Part shown: positions 1 to 10,972 of the stretch, piece after piece
Layout: every line of letters starts with the position of its first letter
Position numbering within the stretch: the first letter of the stretch is position 1
Origin: Primula veris
Taxonomy: Eukaryota > Streptophyta > Magnoliopsida > Ericales > Primulaceae
Direction: 5' to 3'
Length of the DNA stretch: 64,000 nt
NCBI GenBank assembly: GCA_963682055.1
Contig: OY821746.1
Location: 27,842,481-27,906,480, forward strand
The notes under the pieces: model-generated
Told to the model about the DNA's origin: nothing
Databases searched by the model: none
The model's input: the letters and a program-made list of their open reading frames with translations, nothing else
Made by a program: the position numbers and the translations under genes

Positions 1-125
1 CATGGCCGAAGTGCCTAGGAATACTATGAAATTCCCAACATGGCCGAAGTGCCTAGGAATACTATGAAATTCCCAACATGGCGTGTTACCGAAGGAACGC
101 CTAGGAATACTATGAAATTTATATG
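1..125. repeat. End of the 38/48-bp minisatellite (left copy)
   Basis: The window opens inside a tandem array whose units share the core CATAGTATTCCTAGG (reverse complement here). It is the inner end of the array fully visible at 20875-21925 in the right copy. About three units are visible. Confidence 0.9.
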
Positions 126-413
126 CAGGTACAATGCAAGGAATTATTCAGGTCCACATTACGGCGGCGATGCAATATAAATTGGCTAAAACAATGAAGG
201 AGAATCAATCTAAACAACAAAATATCAACAAGAAGCATCTCCAAAACAGGAATAACGAAATAACAAATGATTTAGCAAGGAAAAATCGATCCAATCAATT
301 AAATAGCAATACGGCAATGGAAAGGTACAAAACAGGAATAAAGAAATAACATAAATAGTCCTCGCCCGCATTACGGAGGCAACAAGAAGATCATCGACAC
401 TAAAGAGATTCAT

Positions 414-1052
414 TTAAGAAGAGCTACTGCAGGAGGAGCACGACGGTAATTGACCGAGCTCAATCTCTTCGTCATCCGTCGTTGTGTACCCATCAGACTC
501 ATCACCATCAAAACGCTCCTCAGAAATGAGGGCATCAAAATTGGTCGTATGAGCCCCAACACAAGTCAGCGTCTGAAGCCGCGCGTTGAACTCGGCTTCT
601 TTCGCGAACTCGTGAGCATCCGAGGCCGCTTTACGGCGATCATCGTCAAAGGAGAGGTTACGGCGAGCTTCGATCATAGCTGCGGAAGCATCGTATCTGG
701 CACGGAACAAACGGAAATACTTCACCAACACGTTGGCCTTGGTCACAAGCAACTTTAATTTGCCGAAGTACTCGTCCTTTGCACGCCAATATCGATCCAA
801 ACGATGCTCCTGAACCTCAACAGCATGCTCGGCACGGCGAACGTATTCTCGAAAAGAGGCCGCCTGGGTTTTCAGCTTGGTCCGCAGTCGAGCACATTGG
901 TCGGTCAATTTGACATTTTTGCTCATCAAAACAATGTAGGGCCACCTGTCAGGCACCTCACTAACCGCACCAGATGAGACCACGTCCCGGGCAGCACCAG
1001 TAGGTCCTAAACCTGGGTTAACTAGGCATGGAGAACCAGCCTGGTGCGACAT
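414..1052 (-). CDS. Antisense ORF 8 of the retrotransposon (left copy), helical acidic-tail protein
   Basis: This 212-residue ORF corresponds to 19946-20584 of the right copy, with one A/S and one H/R difference. The middle (about residues 50-170) is charged and helical, probably coiled coil. The C terminus is acidic (DDEEIELG) and ends in a Ser/Cys run. It is antisense to gag-pol of its host element. No enzymatic motif is visible and no function can be named. A poly-A run just outside its start (poly-T in the sense of the gene, ending in AG) looks like an intron acceptor, so it could be a downstream exon of the gene at 2013-4443 rather than a separate gene. Confidence 0.55.
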   Translation of the reverse strand: MSHQAGSPCLVNPGLGPTGAARDVVSSGAVSEVPDRWPYIVLMSKNVKLTDQCARLRTKLKTQAASFREYVRRAEHAVEVQEHRLDRYWRAKDEYFGKLKLLVTKANVLVKYFRLFRARYDASAAMIEARRNLSFDDDRRKAASDAHEFAKEAEFNARLQTLTCVGAHTTNFDALISEERFDGDESDGYTTTDDEEIELGQLPSCSSCSSSS

Positions 1053-1229
1053 AGTAGCATGTGCCTATAAAAAAAGAGGGGGGGAGAAGAACGAGAAGAG
1101 ATGAATATAAAAAAAAAAAAGAGGGAAAAAAGAGAAAAAAAAAGCTACAAAAAAAAAAAAGCTACAAAAAAAAAAAAGAGAGAATTTTTTATACAAGCTA
1201 CAAAGAAAACGACAAAACAAGCTATTTTA

Positions 1230-1802
1230 TTAATCCGACAACCCCTCAACAGACGCCGAAGTCTCTACTACATCGGCAAAATGAATATCTCGCAATGAAT
1301 TAATTCGCGTCCCCAAACGCTCACGAATGACCGCCTCGATTCGGTTCAAGGCAACAGTGGTTTCAGGTACCCCGGCCTTCGCATCCGCCATGCGCTCTGC
1401 CCGGGACACACCACTCATTCCTTTTATATGCTCCAGCACCTCTAAGGCGCGAGCTCGGGCCCAATACGCTTTGGCAAAGGATAGCAGCAGATCCGCGTCC
1501 TCGAAAACGGCCCCAAGGACCAAGCTCAAGCTCGTCACACGACCTCGGGCTTCATCACGAGAACGTCGTAGGGCACCGAGAAGTTCCTTTGCTTTACCCT
1601 TATTTTCCGTATAATGGGCGGTCTTTTTACTAAATTTCTCTCCCAAATCACGTAACCGGATCGCCAAGTTGGAAATATGAATATTCAGACCCTCGATTTC
1701 CCGATAAGCACAAGTCAATTTCGCGGTAAGGGACGCGTTAGATCTTTCCAAATCTTCCATTACGTCACCTACACTACGACTAGGCGAGGTCCAGACCACC
1801 AT
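1230..1802 (-). CDS. Antisense ORF 7 of the retrotransposon (left copy), coiled-coil protein
   Basis: This 190-residue ORF starts at an ATG reading MVVWTSPSRS. The open frame extends further upstream without another ATG and across a good CAG splice acceptor, so the true start may lie in an upstream exon. It has long helical stretches rich in Leu, Arg and Glu and no recognised catalytic motif. It matches 19194-19766 in the right copy with E/A and K/N differences. An AATAAA overlaps its stop region. Function unknown. Confidence 0.5.
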   Translation of the reverse strand: MVVWTSPSRSVGDVMEDLERSNASLTAKLTCAYREIEGLNIHISNLAIRLRDLGEKFSKKTAHYTENKGKAKELLGALRRSRDEARGRVTSLSLVLGAVFEDADLLLSFAKAYWARARALEVLEHIKGMSGVSRAERMADAKAGVPETTVALNRIEAVIRERLGTRINSLRDIHFADVVETSASVEGLSD

Positions 1803-2012
1803 GGCAAGGGGGTTATTTGGTACCTGACAATATTTTGTTTTCACATCCTTCAAAATATGACGACCATCAAAAGAAATTAACCCAAGAAAGCCCAACAGAA
1901 AGAAACCACAGCACCTATATTATCACTTCCCCAAAAGAATCTGTTTCTAGATACACAAGAGACCAAAAAAAAAAAAAAAAATATATATATATACATACTG
2001 CTGGAAAGATAG

Positions 2013-4443
2013 TCAAGGTTCCACCTGAGGAGATACTGGTGGGGGAACAACAGTAGCATCCGGTCGAGGAGTGGACGGGGCCGACATAGAGTGAGGACGC
2101 AGCGCTGTCGAAATTGTCTGTCCCGGTAGCCGAGGAAGCTCTTCTTCACGAAGATTCGCCCAGTCCAAGGGTTTCGGCGGTGCACCATGCGGACACGGAT
2201 ACACCAACTCCGACCATGCCCTATCCGACAAAGGAACCTTCGCGAAATTGAGCGCCCGCACATGAGAACAGTATACAGAGAAGTTGGCCATCATCGCTAA
2301 CTTTGTCCGCTCCTCCGCATGTGCCGTTTTCAGGGCAGACACCTTAGCCTTTTCGGCTTCCACGTCCTCTGCCAGGAGCAAGTTCTCCTCCTCTAGTTCG
2401 CCGTACTTAACGACCATGCTCTCTTTTTCCGCCTTCAATTTCTCGACATCCTCGGTCAGGTGCAGAAAGTCCACCGACAGCTTGTCATAATTCTCGCCCA
2501 GGGTTTTCTTCGCGGCGACCACTTTCTCCTTCTCGGCCACCAGCTTCTCTTTCTCAGCCCCTAGAGCTCCCAGCTGATCCCGTAGCGCCACGGTACTCAC
2601 AGCAATCTGCACTTCAACACATTAGATTCCAAATAAAATACAAGTACCAGACCTATATAGCGAAATACGAGCCCCACGTACCCTCAGCGCATCCGCATGG
2701 GCCTGCTCTATAACCGACATTGTAGGTTGGGCAGATAGTCTTTCTGCATCCTTGAACACAAGGGGTTTCAGAGCCGTATACCCCATCTTCAAGGTTCGCG
2801 GTTGCTCCAGCAGTTCACCCCTACATCGGTCAATGTAACGGGTCATTGCAACCCCGTCAACCAACACCTTCTCGGATCCGTCGAGAGCCTCATCCTCGAC
2901 ACCCGTCACAACATCCCCGGCATTCTCTTCGCTGCCTTCCATTTCCACCCCCATGTCCTCCTCCAACTGATCAATCTCAGGGGCCCTATGCTCGATCACT
3001 TCCTCAGTACGGAGGGGCGAGCAAACGGGCAAATCTATCGGACCCTCGGTGGGGATAGGCGAGATGACAGGCAAAGTCATCGTACCCTCTCCCATGTTCG
3101 TCAAGAGGTTCATATGTCCGAATACATCGTCGATCGACCCCTGAAACACAATAATACCCATAGACTGGGCAAGAGCGAGGGTAACCAATGGAGAAGTCAG
3201 TAGCTGAAACAAGATGACTAATAAAGCAAAGCACTAGCGAACAAAATGACAAACAACCAAAAGACAAGAAAATCATAATACATATACACATACCTCGCCC
3301 GGCGCAGAGGCATCCTCGGCGGTATCCCCTTCGGCGGCAGCCACCGCCCCCTCGCCCGAGCCAACGATATAAGCCTCCTCGGTAACCGATGTATCGGTTC
3401 CCCTGGCCCTCTTCGTTACTCCACCAACAGGGTCAGACGCATGACGCTTAGACCGAACGAGCTTCTTCCCGAGCCGAGCAGCACTTCGTGCCCGGACCAC
3501 TTTCAAGAACTCTTCCTCGGGCTCTTTGGGGATCTCGGGTGCAGGATTCCCCTTGGTCACCGACCCCATAGGGTACCCGAGCAGCATCGGGGCAGTACGA
3601 CTCGCCGGATCCGGCGTCGGTCCCGGCCCCCACCATTTCCAAAGAGCTAACAGAGCCTCTACATTGGGAGCGCCGAGGTCTGGCATAGTGGGAGCATTGG
3701 TAGCCGGCCCAGGAATCTGGTGTCCCGGACAAGCCCATTCACCAGACGCAATAACAATACCAAGATTGCGCTCTTTGTTGGTATCCGGTAAACCGATAAC
3801 GAGCCGGCAAAAGGAACGCAAGGTTTTCAGATACGAGCTGCGACGCTCAAAGCTCAAACTATAGACTCCGAAGACATCCTTCTGTTCAATCGGTATTCCG
3901 GACAGCTCCGATAACCTTTGGATACCATTCAGAGTACGGTAACCATTTAGGGCCAGTTGGGCCGGAACAATCTGGACGGCCTCAAAGAACGAAGCCACCC
4001 AGTTTGAAAAGGGCAGTCGAAGACCCCCAGTGAAGAATGCCGAAGAGCGCACAGCCACCTCGCCGGCAGGAACAAATCCCAGCACCTCCTCGTCAGAAAT
4101 AGGAAGCCGGATATGTATGTTGTCAGGTATTCCGGCAAGCTCCTTAAAATCCTTTTCTACGAATGTGCCAATTTGGGCCACACTTTGGCTCAGAATTTCC
4201 TATCCAAACATCATCAAAAGTCCATCAATATACTAACCAAATACACAAACAAGACCCACATCAATATAACGAGCGCCACCCCCCCCCCACACACACACAT
4301 TAACCAGATACATAAGAACCATCAGACATATATAGATAACCTGAACCATATACCAACGACACACCTATGACCACAACGACAAATCAAATACAACTCCTAA
4401 AAGAGGGAAGGGGGGAGAACGAAAAATCACTTACAGTAATCAT
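2013..4443 (-). CDS. Antisense spliced gene with PF04195-like domain (left copy)
   Basis: This is the left-copy equivalent of 16537-18970. Inferred exons are 4443-4435, 4199-3294, 3140-2682 (or starting at 3203) and 2606-2013, all joined in phase 0. It gives about 655 residues: a PF04195-like ('putative gypsy type transposon') region in the first third, an acidic middle and a long coiled coil near the C terminus. It differs from the right copy by V/A and D/N in exon 2 and a few residues in exon 3; exon 4 is identical in protein. The gene lies antisense to gag-pol. Its role in the element is unknown. Confidence 0.6.
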
Positions 4444-5161
4444 TATGAGCAAGCAAGCGCGAACAACAGCAAGTCTTCCAACAAAACCACGAAACCCTAG
4501 ATCAAGCGGCCACACTCTTTTCCTTTTTGGCGGGAAGAATATGCTTTAGAGAGAGAGATATTTTCTTCAGCAAATTCTGTGATAAAAATAAAACAGGATT
4601 ACTTGGCACAATAGAAAGGAGTGGAGTCACAAAAAGAATAAAATAATAACCGTCCTTTCGTGTAACAGAGGTTTAGCTTTTTTCCAACCATACAAAAATC
4701 AACAACCGCTGCTATTTTTAACATATAAACGCTCCAGATTTCGCCACGTCAGCACGTATCCCACTACCCAAGGCAGTTCACATCATTACACCTAAATAAA
4801 CGGCCAGTGGACCCTACCACGAAAAGCTTCCCACATACGCTACCACTATTATCACACCGAGAATGTCCCCCGATTAAAGTTCCTCGACGCCAAACCAATT
4901 CTTACCCAAAGGGCACACCGAACAAGGTGGACGAAGACCGTTTCTAGCTTGACGGCAGGGAGCATCAAGTCTACCAACGCTCTCCGGGGGGATAACCGGG
5001 CATATTGTTCGGTGTATGCTGAGGGACATCAAATGATATCAACATAAAAGAGTGAAGCAAACAGGAAATAAAATATGACAGAATCAAGTGCAAGACAAGT
5101 TTTATTCATCCACAAAGGGGGAAACACAAACAATACAACAGAAAAAGAAAATACACCCATC

Positions 5162-5524
5162 CTACTTTTTCGAACTATCCACCATAACAACATCCCTCTT
5201 CGCCAAAAGTTCCTCCAGACGCTCCTTCTCCCTAACCAAACGAGAAATCGCCATCTCAGCCTGTTTCAAGGCGTAAGACTGAGACTCGCATTTTTGCTCG
5301 GCCTTGAAACGAGCAGTGCCCTCCTCGTCCCAATATTGTTTAAACCTCCTCGCTTCAGTCCGAGCACACATGAGATCATGTTTCAGCCATGACATCTCAA
5401 TTTCTTTTAGTTGAAGAGGAGTCAAATCCTCCTCCCCAAAGCCAGGGGGACGAGGTAGCAAAAAGGTAGGCTCCTCTTCCATAAGGGCTTTCTTTTTGGA
5501 GGCAGACCTAGTGATGGGAGCCAT
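5162..5524 (-). CDS. Antisense coiled-coil gene 5 (left copy)
   Basis: This 120-residue ORF starts MAPITRSASKKKALMEEEP. A short basic N terminus and a Pro-rich linker are followed by a helical, Glu/Arg/Lys-rich segment (about residues 45-112) and a basic end. The protein is identical to that at 15456-15818. It has its own TATA box (TATAAAT) about 75 bp upstream and AATAAA downstream, so it looks like a self-contained transcription unit. Function unknown. Confidence 0.6.
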   Translation of the reverse strand: MAPITRSASKKKALMEEEPTFLLPRPPGFGEEDLTPLQLKEIEMSWLKHDLMCARTEARRFKQYWDEEGTARFKAEQKCESQSYALKQAEMAISRLVREKERLEELLAKRDVVMVDSSKK

Positions 5525-5744
5525 CTCACGCAAAAGCAAATTATAAAACAAGAGAGAGGTAGAAATTGGTAATGAGATACAGGCAATAGGGAGCATTTAT
5601 AGAGAATCAAAAGGCACAAAGTACGAAGCGTTACAATGGTTCACAAGACAGGCACGAGATACGAAAAGATACAACTGATTCATCAAATACAGAAGATAAA
5701 ACACAAATGGCAAAAGGGGAAATACATAAGAAAACCAGCCCAAT

Positions 5745-6224
5745 CTAAGGATCAATGGGTGGAAAAACCGAACTGCCAGACCGAGAGAAAGCAAAACGAG
5801 CAGAACAATTCAACCGAGCTTGGTAGGAATCGTTCATGCCGACCAAATCGTCATTCTCCGAGGAGAGCCTGTTGTTTTCCGTAGTAAGAACCCTGACGCG
5901 CTCCACGAGCCGAGCATTCTTTACCATTATGCTAGCTAGGCCTTGAGGAGAGTTGTCAAACTCATCTTGAGAATGGTCCCAAATTTCCTCGGCATCATAC
6001 CAGGAGTTGGCCAGATGGTTTCTCTGTAACAACAAGTGATCGAGCTGGCGACTCAGTGCCGAGATCTCGGTCCACTTCACCGTCTCTTCGGGATAAGAGC
6101 CGAACAAGCTCAACGCCAAAACGCCATACTCTTTCTCAAGCCTTGCCATCCGACGGCGGACCCGAGATACCTCAGTGTCCAAGCCCTTCATCTGAGCATG
6201 ATATCTCACCACAGGTCCAGACAT
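5745..6224 (-). CDS. Antisense coiled-coil gene 4 (left copy)
   Basis: This 159-residue ORF starts MSGPVVRYHAQMKGLDTEV and is identical in protein to 14756-15235. It has two helical, charged segments (about 10-35 and 100-130) and a polar tail ending SSVFPPIDP. A TATAAGT box lies about 100 bp upstream of the ATG. No known domain is recognised. Confidence 0.6.
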   Translation of the reverse strand: MSGPVVRYHAQMKGLDTEVSRVRRRMARLEKEYGVLALSLFGSYPEETVKWTEISALSRQLDHLLLQRNHLANSWYDAEEIWDHSQDEFDNSPQGLASIMVKNARLVERVRVLTTENNRLSSENDDLVGMNDSYQARLNCSARFAFSRSGSSVFPPIDP

Positions 6225-6639
6225 TCTGGGAAATTGTTATAGTACGGAAGAAAATAAAGGGCTGAGGAAGAGAGAAGCAAAAAGAAAAAAGAGATGATAA
6301 ACTACCAAAGAAAAGAGAAGTACTTATAGAACGGAGAGTATGATATTTTATGACCTTGCTTGGGAAATTGCATATTTCCTGACATGCTTGGGGGTATGCA
6401 CATTTCCTGACCTACTAGGGAGCATGCACATATGTTTGACAGTGATGGGGACATCTACTGATATCTGAGACTACAGTGCAGAAGAAATAAAGACGAGATA
6501 TTCAAAGATCTAGATTCCAGACAAACAACAAACCACATGTACAATATAAAAAGAAATGCAAAAATAAAAGGGCAAAAATACTTTTCATTAATGAAGATGG
6601 AATACATCATTGGTCATTACATCAAAAGACAATATTACA

Positions 6640-6765
6640 TCGAGGTCTGTTACATCAAGGTCTATTACATCCGAGATAAAAACCTATTACATCCGAAAAG
6701 AAAACCTATTACATCCGAAAAGAAAACCTATTACATCCGAAAAGATCTATTACATCCGAGAAGAG
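6640..6765. repeat. Short tandem repeat (GGATGTAATAG-type units), left copy
   Basis: Four to five imperfect units of about 20-22 bp built on CTATTACATCCGAAAAGAAAA occur in a row. The same array is at 14220-14350 in the right copy. It lies between antisense genes 3 and 4 and has no coding signature. Confidence 0.75.
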
Positions 6766-6834
6766 CTAGTACAGAAGATCAGGCAAAGGATCAACTATAT
6801 CAGCTGACCAAGTGAGCAGAAGACGCCAAAAAGA

Positions 6835-7300
6835 AAAAGTAAGAAGAAAGAGAAAGGAAAAGCAAGAAGAGGAAAAGAAGAAGAGTGCAAGAAAAGAAGA
6901 AGTGATAAGAAAGAAGAGTCAAAAAGAAAAATGACCAACCCTAAATGTAACACAAAACCCTTTGGATCACAGGGCTGATTGTTACATCGTAGTGGTGCAA
7001 AAAAAAAAAAAAAAAAAAAAGAAAAAGAGTGATGGGAGAGAAGATGAAGAAAAAGAAAGAGGAGGCACAAAAGAAAAACAGATGAGAAGAAGATAAAGAA
7101 ATGAAGGAGACAGACAACTAAAAAGGAAGTCAATGAAACAAAAAAGAAAGGGGAAAAGAAAAGAATAAAAAGTACGAGAGAACAGAGTATAAAAAAAATA
7201 GAAGAGAGGAAGAGGAAGAAATGAGGGAAACTGAGAAATAAAAAGAAGAAAAAGAAAGAGATGGGGAAAAGCAGAGAAAAATAAAAAAAAGAAGGGGGAA
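6835..7300. repeat. Long purine/pyrimidine-biased tract (left copy)
   Basis: About 460 bp of almost pure A/G on this strand, including a run of some twenty A's near 7000. It corresponds to the C/T tract at 13680-14160. It immediately follows antisense gene 3. Open frames within it are low-complexity artefacts. Confidence 0.8.
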
Positions 7301-7302
7301 GG

Positions 7303-7596
7303 TTAGGGGGAATTCGATCGGTATCGATGAGAGGGTCCGGCAGAGACATCCCTGTCCCTCAGTGTCGGGTTCCCCCTTAGCATCTCATTCTCTTCGACTA
7401 GAGCCTGACGAGCACGTCGGCAGTAAGCCAGTTCGGATCTTAGCCAAGTTAATTCCCGAACCATCTCGGTATGGTGATAACGCATCACCTTCAATTCCTC
7501 CTCGGCATCCCTCAACAGCCTTTGAACATGGTTATAGGAGGCTTCAAAGGCCTCCACTTGCAAAGCTAATGCTGATTGGGTGAAAGGACCAAACAT
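7303..7596 (-). CDS. Antisense coiled-coil gene 3 (left copy)
   Basis: This 97-residue ORF starts MFGPFTQSALALQVEAFEAS. An upstream in-frame ATG exists, but a TATAAATA box sits too close to it, which favours this start. Residues 15-75 form a heptad-like helix. The tail is Ser/Arg-rich. Identical in protein to 13384-13677. Function unknown. Confidence 0.55.
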   Translation of the reverse strand: MFGPFTQSALALQVEAFEASYNHVQRLLRDAEEELKVMRYHHTEMVRELTWLRSELAYCRRARQALVEENEMLRGNPTLRDRDVSAGPSHRYRSNSP

Positions 7597-8335
7597 CTTA
7601 GGGAAATTATAAGATGAGGGTCTATATATGGGGAAAAATAATATGATAAGAATTGTGGATGTAACCATGCTGTAAGCAGGTATTTATAGATCAATTAGAT
7701 GAGGGCTGGTATTGAGAGTCGCAACCGTTCGCCAATGGGTACTAAGAAGCGATGGCAATTAAAAGATGTCTGTTCAAGAAAGAACGTTTGGATTCCCTAA
7801 AGGTTCTAAAAAAGCATGAGTAATTAAAAGCCACTCTTGTTCACAAAACGCTTGGATTCTTACCAATATTTAAAGGGGGTAAGTAATAATGGCAGCAAAA
7901 CACGCGTCATTTTTGGGAAGGGCAGCGGTTCAAATAAATATCCCAGATCTTTTGCACAAAGCTCAAGAAAACTCTGGTGAATAAGATTTTTTATGCACAA
8001 GGCTCAAGAAATCCTATTGGTCCCTAGATATAAAGAGTAAGAAGGTCCAATGGATAAGATCAAACGCAAGGCCCAAGAAAAGCATTAATGAGGCCACAAG
8101 CGTGCGCAGTCAAAATAAATTGCATTAGGAAAGTAATTCAGATATAAACAAGAAAAAGAAATCTTTATTGATTGGTTGATACTTCGTTACAGAAGAAGCA
8201 CAAAGAGGAAATATAATGAAAACAATAAAATCATTTCATAGAAGGGCCCGCTTCGTCATTCGGCTTCCTTTTCGACCGAGCATACACTTCCTTAAGGGCC
8301 AATTTGTAAGCCCTCTTGGAAGCAAGCTGCCTATC

Positions 8336-8569
8336 TCAGGAGGCCTCGAGCTCTTTGATCCGGGCACGAGCGCGAATACTGTCGAGCAAAGACCTCTGGT
8401 GCTCCTTCTCCAGGGCATCCAATCGCTCGTCTAGTTCGGCGGCCCGACGAGCTTCCACCGACAGCCGGGCAACCCTCTTCTCGAGATAACGCACCTTCTG
8501 AACTTTCTCTTCCAGACGGGCAACGTATTCAGGAAGGTTGTCACCATAGTTTTCAAGAGAAGAAGCCAT
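8336..8569 (-). pseudogene. Antisense coiled-coil gene 2 (left copy), truncated by a nonsense change
   Basis: The frame starts MASSLENYGDNLPEYVARLE and ends after ...RIKELEAS at a TGA. The right copy has AGA (Arg) at that codon and continues for another 34 residues including KRAYKLALKEVYARSK. A single A-to-T difference therefore removes the conserved C-terminal motif from this copy. A D/V and other changes also separate the copies. Confidence 0.7.
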
Positions 8570-8872
8570 TTGTTCGTTAATAAAGAATGAACTGCATAAA
8601 AAATACTGGGACAGTCCCCTTTTATAAGAAGAAACAAGGAGTAGGTCAAAGGTCATCTCGAATAAATACAACCTCTTGAACTTCCCAAGAGCATTTACGG
8701 CGAATTAACCACAGTTCCAAATCCAATTAAAGTCATCCAAAAAGACATCAAGAAGATAAACAGACAAGAACAAGGAAAGGGAAATATTTTATTAATTTCA
8801 AAAACTTCGATTACAACTGAGGAGAAGACTCCCCATTCAAGAGAAATTACGACAGAAATTACAAAAGACTAA

Positions 8873-9193
8873 TTATTTCGAGGAAGAGCCTTCTTCATCG
8901 TTATCCGAACTCGGTTTATACCGAGCATACAACTCCTTGAAGGCAAGCTTATAGGCCCTTTTTGCTGCCTTCTGCTTAGCCAGATTAGCCTCGAGCTTCT
9001 TTATATGCTCGTAGGCCCAATCCCGATCGGCCATCGTCACATGATGATCAGAATCCTTGTCAGACAACCTTTTCTTGTAGTCTGAAACCTTGGCCACGAG
9101 TTTCTTATTTGCGGTATGAGATTTCTTGATTTCCGTTTCTAAATATGAAATATAATTAAAGGAGCTCTCACCAGTAGAACCTGAAGAAGCCAT
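8873..9193 (-). CDS. Antisense coiled-coil gene 1 (left copy)
   Basis: This 106-residue ORF starts MASSGSTGESSFNYISYLET. It is helical throughout residues 15-95 and has an acidic Ser-rich tail. The motif KRAYKLAFKELYAR near the C terminus is shared with gene 2, so genes 1 and 2 are paralogues. It differs from the right copy at six amino acids (for example SHTA/SRTA, SDKD/SDMD, YARY/HARS), many more than genes 3-5. It is the first gene inside the 3' LTR. Confidence 0.6.
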   Translation of the reverse strand: MASSGSTGESSFNYISYLETEIKKSHTANKKLVAKVSDYKKRLSDKDSDHHVTMADRDWAYEHIKKLEANLAKQKAAKRAYKLAFKELYARYKPSSDNDEEGSSSK

Positions 9194-9437
9194 TATGTCA
9201 CGAGCAAATTAGTAAGTAAAATGTCTAAGTATGGAGGGAGCACACCCCTTTATAGGATTTTTCCTCGAAGAAAGATATTAGGATAGGAAACATTAAATGT
9301 GCCCCCCTGGGAACCGTCATAAGTCTATTGCGTTTCTCGATGAAGCATTGGGAAGGACAAGACCGAAGTAACGTTATCGACAAACCAAACATGACTCCCC
9401 CGACATGGAAACCACGCCGAGGAAGTCAGGGAGCACT

Positions 9438-10005
9438 TGATAGAACATAAAAATTATACCCGAATATTTTATTCGGGTAATAATCAACCCACTTTATAAA
9501 TGGGTATCCAACGCTTAAATGGGTCATCTCATACTTTTTATAGGAATTGAGGTGTTACTACCAAAAGCCCAAGCCCAATCAAAGGGGGACCCATGTCTGA
9601 AAAATCCCTGGGATGAAGACATTTGTCAATATCCTAGAAGGCGCAGTTGCCTATAAATAGCCAACTACCCCTCCTAGAAAAGGACCAGAAAATCTATCCA
9701 AAAAATATAGAGAGAAGTTAAGAAAAGAGAGAAACTAACCAAAGCATATCACTTAGAGAAATAAACCGAGAAAAGACAGCCAAGCACCGAATAAAAGGGG
9801 AGAAAGATGAAGACGAGAGATTAAATAGTCATATCGAGCACAATTGTAAAACCGAAATACTAATCCGAGCAAATGTAATAGTCCGAACAAGGACAATAAT
9901 CCGAGCAATAATAAAGATCAGGAAGTGTCCTTTATTCACGGTTGATTTACCATTATATCATTGTTGAAAAGCCTAACGCGACCGACCAAAGTTATGGCTT
10001 TATCA
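9438..10005 (+). repeat. 3' LTR of the left retrotransposon
   Basis: This 568-bp segment begins TGATAGAACATAAAA and ends GGCTTTATCA. It matches 10973-11541 and 27683-28248 in reverse complement. A CTATAAATAG box near 9652 marks the promoter and fixes plus-strand transcription for this copy. The purine-rich run GAGGAAGTCAGGGAGCAC just before it is a fair polypurine tract for plus-strand priming. Confidence 0.9.
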
Positions 10006-10262
10006 TAAACGCACATGAAAAAATATCATATAGTATGAAGGACCCGTATAATTTGGTTTATTTTCCTTTTGGCTGTTATTTTGATAGAGGATAAAAAAAG
10101 GGAATATAATATAATAGACAAAATATATTTTAGTGACTCCTTCGTGTAGTGTTTCTTTTGCTTTCAGTCATGGCAAATATAACAAATTTTACTAAGTTTC
10201 TTATTTAGTTAGATTTATTTTCATGCCATCTATTTGTTTAAACTAATTTATGTAGTAAATAA
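10006..10262. other. Gap between left LTR and GLOX homology; possibly a GLOX intron
   Basis: AT-rich non-coding sequence ending in a T-rich stretch and ...AACACTAG just before GLOX homology begins. The AG would serve as a splice acceptor, so this may be the 3' end of a GLOX intron into which the left retrotransposon jumped. The upstream GLOX exon is not in the window. Confidence 0.4.
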
Positions 10263-10972
10263 ACACTAGGAATTATCCGAGCACCGGTTCCGCTGTTCTT
10301 TTACCCTTGAAAAATCTAGCATCGGGTGTAGTGGAGGCAGAAGTTCTAGTGTGCGGGGGAGCACCGAAAGGGTCCTTTGCCAGCGCAAAAAAACACAAGT
10401 ACTTTGTGAAAGCACTCGACACGTGTGCTAGGATGAAAATTACCGATCCTTCCCCTCATTGGAACATTGAAACCATGCCTTTGCCACGTGTCATGGGAGA
10501 TATGATCATTCTCCCAAACGGTAACGTTTTGCTTATCAACGGAGCAGGAAATGGGACCGCGGGGTGGGAATTCGCTCGAAACCCTGTTTTAAATCCAGTC
10601 ATTTACAAACCATATAATAAATTAGGGTCTAAATTTGAGATTCAAAACCCAAGTACTATACCGCGTATGTATCACTCGACTGCGATACTTGTACTGGTAG
10701 CAACCTTGCAGTTAAATTAAAAAGTAATTTTAGACACACAACTTGCACACAATTGGCACATGGACCGAGTAATTTTGGAGGGAGATGTAAGTTTTGGTAG
10801 GGTACTTGTGGGCGGTAGTAATCCACATGAATTATATAGATTTACCAGGATGCTTTATCCGACAGAACTAAGCTTGGAGGCGTTTTCACCGCCGTATTTG
10901 GGTAAAGAATTTGTGAATTTTGGTCCTACAATCATTTCGCCTGATTCCCAAGTTAAACTCAAGTATGGGATG
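10263..10972 (+). pseudogene. GLOX (glyoxal/galactose oxidase-like) gene fragment, middle part
   Basis: Translation from about 10270 reads NYPSTGSAVLLPL, then VLVCGGAPKGSF, PRVMGDMIILPNGNVLLINGA and RMYHSTAIL. After a break comes GRVLVGGSNPHELYRF and TELSLEAFSPPYLGKEF. These are signature stretches of plant GLOX proteins, secreted copper-radical oxidases that oxidise aldehydes. The YH in MYHSTAIL corresponds to copper-ligand Tyr/His of the family. The N-terminal half is missing. About 100 bp with an in-frame TAA (10718) separates STAIL from RVLVGG without shifting frame; no simple in-phase intron explains it. Coding sequence stops at 10972, where the retrotransposon enters, and resumes at 28249. 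Confidence 0.88.

Larger units (their letters stand above)
1..10005 (+). mobile_element. Tat-lineage Ty3/Gypsy retrotransposon, left copy (3' part only)
   Basis: This segment is the near-identical reverse complement of 10973 to about 20990, so it is a second copy of the element at 10973-28248 in the opposite orientation. It contains the end of the minisatellite, the antisense gene region (genes on the minus strand here) and the 3' LTR. The gag-pol half and 5' LTR must lie left of the window. It ends with ...GGCTTTATCA at 10005, followed by TAAAC, the expected position of a 5-bp target duplication whose partner is out of view. The two copies differ by scattered substitutions (roughly 1% by eye) and by homopolymer or TA-run lengths, so both insertions look recent. 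Confidence 0.88.

Noticed and set aside
6795..7349. Matching 184-codon frame in the left copy
   Set aside because: Same low-complexity artefact on the opposite strand.
10698..10797. Intron in GLOX
   Set aside because: Available GT donors are in phase 0 but the AG before GGTACTTG requires another phase, and the block contains an in-frame stop. An insertion or decay is simpler.
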